Assembly: GCA_020637555.1 (NCBI GenBank)
Contig: JACKKF010000005.1
Location: 310,001 to 374,000, forward strand
Length of the DNA: 64,000 nt
Source: Rhodobacter sp.
Lineage (GTDB): Bacteria > Pseudomonadota > Alphaproteobacteria > Rhodobacterales > Rhodobacteraceae
Reading direction: 5' to 3'
Shown here: in pieces, positions 40,866 through 48,937 of the stretch
Numbering within the stretch: the first letter of the stretch is position 1
Layout: every line of letters begins with the position of its first letter
Notes under the pieces: model-generated
The model's input: the letters and a program-made list of their open reading frames with translations, nothing else
What the model was told of the DNA's origin: nothing
Databases searched by the model: none
Program-made: the position numbers and the translations under genes

Positions 40866-42773
40866 ATGCAATTCCATCTGAACGGTTTCCGTGGGGGCGA
40901 TCCCGATATCCATCCTGCCGTCGCCGGGGCGCATGATCGCGCCCGTGGCCTGCCCGAAACCGTGGATGTGCTGATTGCCGGGTCCGGGCCCGCCGGCTTG
41001 TGCCTGGCCGCGCAACTGGCGCAGGTGCCGACGATCCGCACGATGCTGGTGGAACCCAAGCTGGTGCCGATGGAAAAGGGCCAGGCGGACGGGATTTCCG
41101 TCCGGTCGATGGAGATGTTCCAGGCGTTCGGTTTCGCCGACAAGGTCAAGCGCGAGTCGGTCTGGATCAACGAGACGACCTTCTGGACGCCGGACGACGC
41201 GGGCGGCATCCAGCGCGCCGCGCGGGTGCAGGACGTGCCGGACGATACATCGGAGATGCCGCATGTGCTGATCAACCAGGCGCGTGTGCATGACATGTAT
41301 CTGGATCTGATGCGCAATTCGCCCACCCGGCTGGTGCCCGACTACGGGCTCAAGGTGCAGACGCTGACCGTGGACCCCGACGCCGCCGACTATCCCGTCA
41401 CGGTGACGCTGGAGCACACCGAACCGGGCCGCGAGGGCCAGACCGAAACCGTGCGCGCCCGCTATGTCGTCGGCTGTGACGGGGCCCGCAGCGCGGTGCG
41501 AAAGGCGATCGGCGGCGCGTTGCATGGCGATGCGGCCCATCACGCCTGGGGCGTCATGGATGTGCTGGCGGTGACGGAATTCCCCGATTGGCGAATGAAG
41601 TCCTTCGTGCGCTCGGCCAGTGAGGGCACGCTGATGGTGCTGCCGCGCGAGGGGGGCTATCTGGTGCGGCTCTATGTCGAACTGGACCGCCTGGGCGAGG
41701 ACGAGCGCGCCGCCGACCGGGGCATGAACGACACCCACATCATTGACAAGGCCCGGCGCATCTTCGCCCCCTATGCCTTTGATGTGAAAGAGGTCGTCTG
41801 GTGGTCGATCTACGAGGTCGGCCATCGTCTGACAGACAAGTTCGACGACGTGCCCGCCGATCAGGTCGCCACCCGCACGCCGCGCGTCATGCTGGCGGGC
41901 GACGCCTGCCATACGCACAGCCCCAAGGCCGGGCAGGGCATGAACGTGTCGATGGGCGACACGTTCAACCTGGGCTGGAAGATGATCGCCGTGCTGACCG
42001 GCCGGGCGGACCCGTCGCTTCTGCACAGTTACTCGGCCGAACGTCGCGCTGCGGCCAAGGGGTTGGTGGATTTCGACCACGAATGGGCCCGCGTTGTCGG
42101 CGCCAAGACCCATGACGACGTGGCGGGCGACATGCCGGTGGTGGCGCAGACCTTTGTGCGCAACCTGCCGTTCACCTGCGGGTTGACGATTCAATATGAG
42201 CCCTCGGCCCTGACAGGCGCTGCGACCCATCAGGCGCTGGCGCCCGGGTTCGATATCGGCAAGCGGTTCCATTCGGCGCCGGTGATCCGCCTGGCCGACG
42301 CGAAGCCGATGGAACTGGGCCACACGGTCGAGGCGGACGGCCGCTGGCGTCTGTTCGCCTTTGCGCCCGAGGGCGACACCGGCGCGACCGGTGGCGCCGT
42401 CGACCGGCTGTGCACGTTCCTGGAAAGCGACCCGGCCTCGCCCGTGCGTGCCCATACCCGGGCGGATGATGATCCCGACGCGGTGATTGATGTCCGCGCC
42501 GTGTTCCAGCGCGGGTTCCGTGATCTGGATTATGGTGCGATGCCCGCTCTGCTCAGGCCGCACAAGGGCAAATACGGGCTGTGCGACTATGAAAAGGTCT
42601 TTTGCATCGATCCCAAGCGCGGCGAGGACATTTTCGACAAACGGGGCGTCGACAAGGCGCAAGGCTGCATCGTCATCGTCCGCCCCGACCAGTATGTCGC
42701 GCATGTTCTGCCGCTGGACGCCCACCAGGACCTGAGCGCCTTCTTTGCCGGATTCCTGCGTCCGGCGGGTTGA
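40866..42773 (+). CDS. FAD-dependent aromatic monooxygenase (phenol 2-monooxygenase / 3-hydroxybenzoate 4-monooxygenase type)
   Basis: This enzyme should hydroxylate a phenolic ring using NAD(P)H and oxygen. The 635-residue protein has the Rossmann loop AGSGPAG (38-44), VGCDGARSAVRKAIG, and the FAD motif MLAGDACHTHSPKAGQGMN with Asp346. A thioredoxin-like C-terminal domain (about 450-635) is typical of the phenol hydroxylase group, and the length matches MobA (about 640). The ATG at 40866 has a GGGGAGAGG site. The actual substrate is not readable. It is divergent from a MarR gene and followed by a catabolic gene set. Confidence 0.85.
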   Translation: MQFHLNGFRGGDPDIHPAVAGAHDRARGLPETVDVLIAGSGPAGLCLAAQLAQVPTIRTMLVEPKLVPMEKGQADGISVRSMEMFQAFGFADKVKRESVWINETTFWTPDDAGGIQRAARVQDVPDDTSEMPHVLINQARVHDMYLDLMRNSPTRLVPDYGLKVQTLTVDPDAADYPVTVTLEHTEPGREGQTETVRARYVVGCDGARSAVRKAIGGALHGDAAHHAWGVMDVLAVTEFPDWRMKSFVRSASEGTLMVLPREGGYLVRLYVELDRLGEDERAADRGMNDTHIIDKARRIFAPYAFDVKEVVWWSIYEVGHRLTDKFDDVPADQVATRTPRVMLAGDACHTHSPKAGQGMNVSMGDTFNLGWKMIAVLTGRADPSLLHSYSAERRAAAKGLVDFDHEWARVVGAKTHDDVAGDMPVVAQTFVRNLPFTCGLTIQYEPSALTGAATHQALAPGFDIGKRFHSAPVIRLADAKPMELGHTVEADGRWRLFAFAPEGDTGATGGAVDRLCTFLESDPASPVRAHTRADDDPDAVIDVRAVFQRGFRDLDYGAMPALLRPHKGKYGLCDYEKVFCIDPKRGEDIFDKRGVDKAQGCIVIVRPDQYVAHVLPLDAHQDLSAFFAGFLRPAG

Positions 42774-42800
42774 CGGGCGGGTCAAGGGTCCCGCCGTTCG

Positions 42801-42829
42801 ACGGCCGCGCGGCAGCCCCGCGCGGCCGT
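42801..42829 (+). terminator. Strong hairpin after the monooxygenase gene
   Basis: A perfect 12-bp inverted repeat, ACGGCCGCGCGG / CCGCGCGGCCGT with a 5-base spacer, lies 27 bases after the stop. There is no real T-run afterward (TGTCCGTT), so it may terminate weakly or protect the transcript end. Confidence 0.6.
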
Positions 42830-42846
42830 TGTCCGTTCGGCTGCGC

Positions 42847-42890
42847 TTGACAGGTCCGGCGACTTCCCGGAATATTCCATATTATAAGAC
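42847..42890 (+). promoter_or_regulatory. Promoter overlapped by an IclR-type operator (site 1)
   Basis: A perfect -35 TTGACA (42847-42852) is followed after 18 bases by AATATT (42871-42876). The 17-bp site ATTCCATATTATAAGAC (42874-42890) begins in the -10; its reverse complement matches 13 of 17 bases of the operator at 42894. A repressor here would block polymerase. Confidence 0.55.
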
Positions 42891-42893
42891 ATT

Positions 42894-42910
42894 GTTCTAA
42901 AATATGGAAC
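42894..42910 (+). promoter_or_regulatory. IclR-type operator, site 2
   Basis: GTTCTAAAATATGGAAC is a 17-bp partial palindrome (GTTC...GAAC), 20 bases upstream of the acyl-CoA ligase start and centred 20 bases after site 1, two helical turns. It is nearly identical (16/17) to GTTCTAATATATGGAAC at 46560. Confidence 0.65.
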
Positions 42911-42930
42911 ACTCCGGAGGAGACCCACCC

Positions 42931-45024
42931 ATGCGCCAGACCCCGATCGGTATCGACCGCGTGATCGCACCGCAGTCCATCGCGCTGATCGGTGCGACCG
43001 AGGATTACGCCAAGTTCGGGGGGCGGATCTTTCATCATCTGGTCGAGTTCGGCTATCCCGGCACGATCTATCCGATCAACCCGCGCCGCGAGACGGTGCT
43101 GGGCCTGCGCGCCTATCCGTCGATCTCGGCGGTGCCCGAAGCCCCCGACCTGGCGCTGGTGGCCGTGCCCGCGGCACACCTGGCCCAGACCATCGAGGAC
43201 TGCGGCAAGGCGGGGGTCGGGGCCTGCGTCGTCATCACCGCCCAGATGGCCGAGTTCGGCGCCGAGGGGGCCGCGCTCGAGGCGCGCATCGTCGAGATCG
43301 CCCGCGCCCATGCGATGCGGCTGGTCGGTCCGAATTGCATGGGCTTCATCGTGCCTGCGGCCGACCTGGCGCTGTCATCGACCCCGACGCTGCGCTATTC
43401 CGGCACATTCCGCAAAGGCGGCGTCGCGCTGGTCAGCCAGTCGGGGGCGTTGATGGGGTCGCTTTACGCACAGTCGCATGACCACGGGGTCGGCCTGTCA
43501 GGCATGGTCAGCATCGGCAATCAGGCCGACCTGGAGCTGTGCGATTTCGTCGAGGGGTTCGTGGACCACCCGGGCACCCGCGTCATCTGCCTGTATGTCG
43601 AAGGGTTGAAATCGCCGGCGCGCCTCAGGGCGCTGGCGCTGCGCGCGCGGGCGGCCGGCAAGGCGATCCTGGCGGTCAAGGCCGGCCGGACCGAGGCCGG
43701 CAGCGTGATGGCACGGTCGCACACCTCGTCGCTGGCCGGATCCTACAGCGCGTTCGAAACGCTGTGCCGCGAAACCGGCATCGTGCTGCTGGACGATCCC
43801 GAAAGCATGATCCTGGTTGCCGGCGTGATCGACAGCACGCCGCCGATGGGGGCGGGCGGGATCGGCGTGGTGTGCTCGTCCGGCGGGGGCGGTGCGGTGC
43901 TGGCCGACCGCATGGCGCTGGCCGACCTGCCGGTCGCCGCGTATGCCGATGTCACCCGCGCCCGGCTGGACCCCGATTTTCAACGCGCGCATCAGAACAA
44001 TCCGCTGGACCTCGGTGCGCACAAGGGGGCGCTGGAGTTCGCGATCTTCGAGAGGGCGATCCAGGCCGTGCACGACGATCCGGGCGTCGGGCTGATGACC
44101 TATGTGCTGACGCCGCAACCCCTGATGCCCGAGACGGTGGACTGCCTGATCGCCACGTTCAGGCGGCAACGCAAACCGGTGCTGGTGGTGCTGAACACGT
44201 CGCGCTTCGGTGGCGCGTTGCGCGACTCGCTGCTGGCGGCGGGTGTGCCCCATGTGGCCCGGGTCGACGATGCGCTGCGGGTGATGTCCACCCTGCTGGC
44301 GCTGCGCGATGCGGTGCCACGGCAGACAGCCGCGACCCGTCCGGCGGATCTGGGGGTGTCGCAGGCCCCGCGCACCGGTTTTCTCACCGAGCCCGAGGTC
44401 AAGGCCTTGCTGGCCTCGGCCGGGGTTGCCGTGCCCGGCGCGATGGCCTGTGCCGATGCGGAGGCCGCGGTCCTCGCGGCGGATGGGCTGGGCTATCCCG
44501 TGGTTCTGAAAGGGGTTGCCGCCGATGTGGTGCACAAATCCGATCTGGGGCTGGTCGAGGTCGGCTTGCGCGATGCCGATGCCGTGCGCGCTGCCTTTGC
44601 CCGCATCGCGGTCGCGGTCGCGCAGGTCGCACCGGAGCAGCCGCTGCGGGTCGATGTGCAACAGATGATCGACCCGGGCGTGGAGCTGCTGGTCGGCCTG
44701 ACGCAAGAGCCGGGCTTTGGCCCGCAACTGGTGATTGGCGCGGGCGGCGTGCATGTCGAATTGCTGAAGGACCTGGCCCAGGCCAGCGCCCCCGTCACCC
44801 CGGCCGAGGCCGAGGCGCTGCTGCGACGCCTGCGCCTGTGGCCGCTGCTGGCCGGGTCGCGCGGGCAGGCGCCCGTGGACCTGCCCGCGCTGTGTCACGC
44901 GATCAGCCGGATTTCCTGGGTTGGCGCCGATCTGGGCGAGGCGCTGGTCGACCTCGAGGTGAACCCGCTGCGGGCGACGCCCGGAGGTGCCTATGCGCTG
45001 GACGGGCGGGCAACGCTGTGCTGA
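42931..45024 (+). CDS. Acetate--CoA ligase (ADP-forming)-type acyl-CoA synthetase, fused subunits
   Basis: The 697-residue protein joins both halves of NDP-forming acyl-CoA ligases. There is a CoA-binding domain (residues 10-135, SIALIGATEDYAKFGG), a succinyl-CoA-ligase-like domain with the phospho-His in MARSHTSSLAGS (His264), and a C-terminal ATP-grasp domain (about 480-697, YPVVLKGVAADVVHKSDLG and DVQQMIDPGVELLVG). It forms an acyl-CoA from acid and ATP, giving ADP. The acid is not known; the neighbouring carboxylate transporter and enoyl-CoA hydratase suggest an aromatic or dicarboxylic acid. The start at 42931 has CCGGAGGAG. Confidence 0.88.
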   Translation: MRQTPIGIDRVIAPQSIALIGATEDYAKFGGRIFHHLVEFGYPGTIYPINPRRETVLGLRAYPSISAVPEAPDLALVAVPAAHLAQTIEDCGKAGVGACVVITAQMAEFGAEGAALEARIVEIARAHAMRLVGPNCMGFIVPAADLALSSTPTLRYSGTFRKGGVALVSQSGALMGSLYAQSHDHGVGLSGMVSIGNQADLELCDFVEGFVDHPGTRVICLYVEGLKSPARLRALALRARAAGKAILAVKAGRTEAGSVMARSHTSSLAGSYSAFETLCRETGIVLLDDPESMILVAGVIDSTPPMGAGGIGVVCSSGGGGAVLADRMALADLPVAAYADVTRARLDPDFQRAHQNNPLDLGAHKGALEFAIFERAIQAVHDDPGVGLMTYVLTPQPLMPETVDCLIATFRRQRKPVLVVLNTSRFGGALRDSLLAAGVPHVARVDDALRVMSTLLALRDAVPRQTAATRPADLGVSQAPRTGFLTEPEVKALLASAGVAVPGAMACADAEAAVLAADGLGYPVVLKGVAADVVHKSDLGLVEVGLRDADAVRAAFARIAVAVAQVAPEQPLRVDVQQMIDPGVELLVGLTQEPGFGPQLVIGAGGVHVELLKDLAQASAPVTPAEAEALLRRLRLWPLLAGSRGQAPVDLPALCHAISRISWVGADLGEALVDLEVNPLRATPGGAYALDGRATLC

Positions 45025-45046
45025 GCGCGGTGTGGGGCGCGGTGCA

Positions 45047-45820
45047 TCAGCCGCGCGCGCCCTCCACGGCGCCACGCCAGCCATTCGCCCAGGCGGCTTC
45101 GATCCGGGCGATGGTGTCTTGCAGCAACACGACATAGGCCGATGCCGTGTCCTCTGTCAGACGGTCCATCGGCCCCGCGATGCTGACGGCCGCGACAACC
45201 TCGCCATGGCGATCGCGCAGGGGGCAGGCGACGCCCTTGGCATCCGCATTCACCTCGCCGATGGCGATGGCATAGCCCTGGGTGCGCACCGTCTCCATCT
45301 GCGCGCGCAACACCGCCGGATCGGTGATCGACCGTTCCGTGAACGCGGTCAGGTTGGCGGCGACGGCCTGAACGATGGACTCGGGCGCATGGGCCAGCAG
45401 GACCTTGCCGCTGGACACCGCCTGCAAGGGCGCGCGCGCGCCCAGAAAGGCCAGCGTGCGCACGACCGAGCGGCTTTCGATACGGTCCGCGACGACATTC
45501 CAGATCCCGTCGCGCACGTTCAGCATGACATTCTCGGGCACCTGTTCGGACAGATGCACCAGGAACGGATGTGCGACGCTGACCAGCCCCGTGCGCTTGA
45601 GGATCCGTGCGCCGATCTCGAACGCGCGGAACGTCACCTCATAGGCAGAGCTGTCCTCGGCCTGACGGACATAGTCCAGTTCCTGCAACGTCTGCAGCAG
45701 ATGAAAGGCGTTCGAGCGCGTCATGCCGTTGGCGCGCGCGATGTCGCTCAGCCGCATCGGGCCCTCGGCCAGCGACAGGCTTTCCAGCACGCGGAACGCC
45801 TTTTCGACCGACTTGATCAT
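45047..45820 (-). CDS. IclR family transcriptional regulator (first of a coupled pair)
   Basis: The 257-residue protein has an N-terminal winged helix (MRLSDIARANGMTRSNAFHLLQTL, in two parts over residues 22-45) and an effector-binding domain (about 75-245, with SSGKVLLAHAPES and GEVNADAKGVACPLRD). IclR regulators usually control carboxylic or aromatic acid breakdown. Its start overlaps the stop of the second IclR gene by four bases (ATGA). It converges on the acyl-CoA ligase gene. Confidence 0.9.
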   Translation of the reverse strand: MIKSVEKAFRVLESLSLAEGPMRLSDIARANGMTRSNAFHLLQTLQELDYVRQAEDSSAYEVTFRAFEIGARILKRTGLVSVAHPFLVHLSEQVPENVMLNVRDGIWNVVADRIESRSVVRTLAFLGARAPLQAVSSGKVLLAHAPESIVQAVAANLTAFTERSITDPAVLRAQMETVRTQGYAIAIGEVNADAKGVACPLRDRHGEVVAAVSIAGPMDRLTEDTASAYVVLLQDTIARIEAAWANGWRGAVEGARG

Positions 45821-46488
45821 GGCGCCTCCACGGGTGCGGCCGCGTTGCCGGCAAAGGCCTGACGGCGCAGGGTTCCCAGCGCCGCAAGACCCTGTGACAC
45901 CCGGGCCTCGGCATAGCGGCTGGCCGGCGCGACGATCCCGATCGCCCCAAGGGCCGGATTGGCATCGGCGGACAAGGGCAGCGCCAGTTCGAAGGTGTGG
46001 CGCTGCGGGTGGTCCGTCACCAGCCCATAGGCGCCCCAGAGCGGGCTGTTCAGGGCGTCGGCGCCGAGGGCGCGGCCAAAGGCAGTGTCGGTGGGCGCAA
46101 AGGTCTGGTTCTCGGGCAGGATCGCCGCCAGCGACCGCGGCGGCAGGGCATTCGCCACCACCACGATGCCGCTGGCCGTGGGCAGCGCGAACGAGGCCGT
46201 TTCCTCGATCTGGCAGGCCAGACGGTTCAGGTGCGGCAACAGCGCCGCGCGATAGCGGGTGCGGGTCGTCACCTGTTGACCCATCAGCGCCAGCTTGAGC
46301 GAGGGCGCATAGCGGCGTTCGACGGCATCGTGCAGGACATAGCCGGCGGCAACCAGCGTCGTCAGCGTGCGGTGGATGTTCGACTTGGGCAGCCCCGTCT
46401 CACGCGCCAGATCCGAGACCGACACCGGCGCGTCGGCCTGCACGACACGCTCGAAAATATCCAGACCTTTCAGCAGGGTGCTGTCCAT
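45817..46488 (-). CDS. IclR family transcriptional regulator (second, upstream gene of the pair)
   Basis: The start at 46488 has a GAGGAG site nine bases ahead and gives 223 residues: a winged helix (VSVSDLARETGLPKSNIHRTL) and a short IclR effector domain ending near residue 215. It differs clearly in sequence from its partner, so the pair is not a recent duplication. It is divergent from the tctC-like gene, with the palindrome GTTCTAATATATGGAAC between them. Either regulator could bind that site and those near 42890. Confidence 0.88.
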   Translation of the reverse strand: MDSTLLKGLDIFERVVQADAPVSVSDLARETGLPKSNIHRTLTTLVAAGYVLHDAVERRYAPSLKLALMGQQVTTRTRYRAALLPHLNRLACQIEETASFALPTASGIVVVANALPPRSLAAILPENQTFAPTDTAFGRALGADALNSPLWGAYGLVTDHPQRHTFELALPLSADANPALGAIGIVAPASRYAEARVSQGLAALGTLRRQAFAGNAAAPVEAP

Positions 46489-46559
46489 GCGCAGGTTCTC
46501 CTCGGGGGCAGGATACGGGGGGCGGCGGTGCGGCGTCAACGGGACTCGCGGTCTGTAGT

Positions 46560-46576
46560 GTTCTAATATATGGAAC
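46560..46576 (+). promoter_or_regulatory. IclR-type operator upstream of the tctC-like gene
   Basis: GTTCTAATATATGGAAC differs in a single base from the site at 42894, 3.7 kb away. It lies in the 183-base gap between the divergent IclR gene and the transporter gene. The match outside any coding region suggests one regulon for ligase and transporter. Confidence 0.65.
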
Positions 46577-46671
46577 AATATACATTATTGCGAGACAAAT
46601 CGCCCCATGTTAGCCTCCGAGTCGTCTGGGAGGACGGCGCCGGCGTGGCGCGCTGAAACTGGGAGGTATTC

Positions 46672-47637
46672 ATGCACAAGGCAGTAACCCGCACTCTGGC
46701 CTCGTCATTGGCGCTGGTCGTGGCGATGGGCGCGACCGCGGCTCTGGCCGAATGGCCCGATCACCCGATCACCATGATCGTGCCCTACAACCCCGGTGGC
46801 ACCACCGACATCCTGGCCCGTCAGGCGGCGGATGCGATCGCCGCAGCCGTGGGGCAGCCCGTGGTTGTCGAAAACCGCCCCGGCGCGGGCGGTGTCGTGG
46901 GCGCGACCCAGGCCGCCCAGACCGAGGGCGACGGCTACACCATCTTTTTCGGCAACAATGCGACCCAGGTCATCCAGCCGCTGATCAACCCCGCGGTCAC
47001 CTATGATCCGCTCACCGATTTCGTCGGCATCGCCACCGTCGCCGACGCGGCCAGCTTTCTGGCGGTGAATGCCGATCTGCCGATCCACACGCTGGCAGAG
47101 TTCGTGACCTATCTGCAGGCGCATGACGACGCCACCTATGGCACCGCGGGTGTGGGGTCGATGGGGCAGTTCACCACCGAGATGCTGATGCAGGCCGCCG
47201 GCACCCATGCCACGCATATCCCCTATCAGGGGTCGAACAACGCGATGGCTGCGGTGATGTCGGGCGAGATCGACTTCATGGCCGACCCGGTCGCGGCGAC
47301 GCAATCGGACAGCGACCGCCTGCGTATCATCGCCGCGCTGACGGCCGAGCGCCATCCGAACCTGCCCGACATCCCGACCGCCCGCGAACAGGGGGTCGAT
47401 GTGGCGATCACCGGCTGGTTCGGCGTCTGGGCACCCGATGGCACCGATGCGGCCCAGCGCGAGGCGATGGCGGCACCGCTGCGTGCGCTGGTGGCCTCGG
47501 ATGCCTATCGTGAGCAGGTTCTGCGCATGGGGCTGTTGCCCAACTTCCGCGATCCGTCGGAAACCGACGCGGCCGTCGCGGATTCGCTGACCACGTTCGG
47601 GGCCATCCGCGACGCCGCGGGCATTTCGATCGAGTAA
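46672..47637 (+). CDS. Tripartite tricarboxylate transporter substrate-binding protein (TctC/Bug family)
   Basis: Periplasmic binding protein for carboxylates. The signal peptide (residues 1-26, cut ALA/EW) is followed by WPDHPITMIVPYNPGGTTDILAR, VVVENRPGAGG and GGYPS-like Bug motifs, for example AGVGSMGQFTTEMLMQAAG. Length is 321. It works with the TctB and TctA genes downstream, though an enoyl-CoA hydratase gene lies in between. Expression is probably under IclR control through the site at 46560. Confidence 0.93.
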   Translation: MHKAVTRTLASSLALVVAMGATAALAEWPDHPITMIVPYNPGGTTDILARQAADAIAAAVGQPVVVENRPGAGGVVGATQAAQTEGDGYTIFFGNNATQVIQPLINPAVTYDPLTDFVGIATVADAASFLAVNADLPIHTLAEFVTYLQAHDDATYGTAGVGSMGQFTTEMLMQAAGTHATHIPYQGSNNAMAAVMSGEIDFMADPVAATQSDSDRLRIIAALTAERHPNLPDIPTAREQGVDVAITGWFGVWAPDGTDAAQREAMAAPLRALVASDAYREQVLRMGLLPNFRDPSETDAAVADSLTTFGAIRDAAGISIE

Positions 47638-47645
47638 CCGGACTG

Positions 47646-47676
47646 GCCCCGCCGCGTCCGACGTGGCGGGGCTTTT
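47646..47676 (+). terminator. Hairpin with T-run between tctC-like and enoyl-CoA hydratase genes
   Basis: GCCCCGCC (47646-47653) pairs with GGCGGGGC (47665-47672), followed by TTTT. It probably terminates partly, so that the binding protein is made in excess over the genes downstream. Confidence 0.65.
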
Positions 47677-47692
47677 CAAAGGACATCGTCCC

Positions 47693-48436
47693 ATGCCGTT
47701 CGACAACATCGACTATGCCGAATTCGACGGCATCGCCGAAATCACCCTGCGCCGCCCTGAAAAGAAGAACGCGCTGACCGCGCAGATGTTCGCGGATCTG
47801 CGCCGCTGTTTCGATGCGTTCGCGGCTGGACCCGCGCGGGTGGCGATCCTGAAATCCGTCAGCGACGACGTGTTCTGCGCGGGGGCCGATCTGACCGACC
47901 CGCCGGAACATTTCTGGCAGGGCGTGCCCGAACTGGGCTTTCGCTGCGACAAGCCGATCATCGCGGCGATCAGCGGCAAGGTGATCGGCGCCGGCGTGGT
48001 GCTGACGCAGATGTGCGATCTGGTGGTGATGGCCGAGGGGGCAAGCCTGATCTACCCCGAGGCCCGGGTCGGCGTGGCCAAGGGCGCGGTGTCGATCCTG
48101 GCGCGCCGGATGCCGCTGCGGCTGGCGCTGGAAATGATGATGACGGGCGATCCGTTGAGCGCCGAGCGCGCCTATGCGGTGGGCCTCGTGAACCGGCTGG
48201 TGCCAGCCGGTCAGCATGTCGAGGCCGCGCGGACGCTCGCCCACACCATCGCCGCCAACGCGCCGCTGGTGATCGAGATGCTGAAGCGGCTGAGCCTGGA
48301 TGCGATCGGCGATGCGCCGATGCAGGTGCAATACGACCTGATGACCCGCGTCAATCATGTGCTGGACAGCGAGGACGCCGCGAACGCGCTGGCAGCCTTT
48401 CGCGCGCGCCAGAAGCCGGTCTTTCACGGCCGCTGA
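47693..48436 (+). CDS. Enoyl-CoA hydratase/isomerase family protein
   Basis: The 247-residue crotonase-fold protein has EITLRRPEKKNALTAQMF, the first oxyanion-hole region DDVFCAGADLTDPPE, and the second, KPIIAAISGKVIGAGVVLTQMCD. The usual catalytic Glu pair is not obvious, so the reaction could be hydration, isomerisation or hydrolysis of an acyl-CoA. The start at 47693 has AAAGGA; an ATG at 47663 is possible. It sits inside a transporter operon, linking uptake with CoA-ester breakdown. Confidence 0.85.
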   Translation: MPFDNIDYAEFDGIAEITLRRPEKKNALTAQMFADLRRCFDAFAAGPARVAILKSVSDDVFCAGADLTDPPEHFWQGVPELGFRCDKPIIAAISGKVIGAGVVLTQMCDLVVMAEGASLIYPEARVGVAKGAVSILARRMPLRLALEMMMTGDPLSAERAYAVGLVNRLVPAGQHVEAARTLAHTIAANAPLVIEMLKRLSLDAIGDAPMQVQYDLMTRVNHVLDSEDAANALAAFRARQKPVFHGR

Positions 48437-48451
48437 AACCAGGGGGGCGCG

Positions 48452-48937
48452 ATGAGCCAGCCAGAACCCACGCCGCCCCGCCGCCCCGGCTTCCTGCTGT
48501 CGCGCGAGGGGGTATCGGGACTGTTCCTGCTGCTTTGCGCGGGGCTTGTCGGGCTTGAGGCGTCGGGCCTGGCGATGGGCCGGGGGCGCATGGTCGGACC
48601 GGGCTATTTCCCGATGATCCTGGCGGGTCTGCTGGCCATGTTCGGTGCGACGCTGCTGGTCCAGGCCTGGCGCGGCGACCGGGTCGCGATCGCGCTGGGG
48701 CCGCTCAGGCCACCGGCCATGATGGTGCTGAGCATCGCGGCCTTCGGGCTGCTCTTTCCGCTGATCGGCGCGGCCGGGGCGATCACCGTGCTGATCGTTC
48801 TGGCGGCTCTGGCCGAAAGCGGGCGGCGACCGCTGGAACTGGCGGTGCTGTCCGTCGTGCTGGTCGCGCTGATCTGGCTGGTTTTCCGGCTGGGGCTGAA
48901 CCTGCAATTGCCCATGTGGCCGGGGGACCGGGGATGA
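48452..48937 (+). CDS. Tripartite tricarboxylate transporter TctB family protein
   Basis: The 161-residue small membrane subunit has four predicted helices, MGRGRMVGPGYFPMILAGLLA near residues 42-62, and the Gly-x-x-x-Gly-rich C-terminal helix ending LNLQLP. TctB partners the large TctA permease. The overlap with the tctA start (ATGA) supports a coupled complex. Confidence 0.9.
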   Translation: MSQPEPTPPRRPGFLLSREGVSGLFLLLCAGLVGLEASGLAMGRGRMVGPGYFPMILAGLLAMFGATLLVQAWRGDRVAIALGPLRPPAMMVLSIAAFGLLFPLIGAAGAITVLIVLAALAESGRRPLELAVLSVVLVALIWLVFRLGLNLQLPMWPGDRG

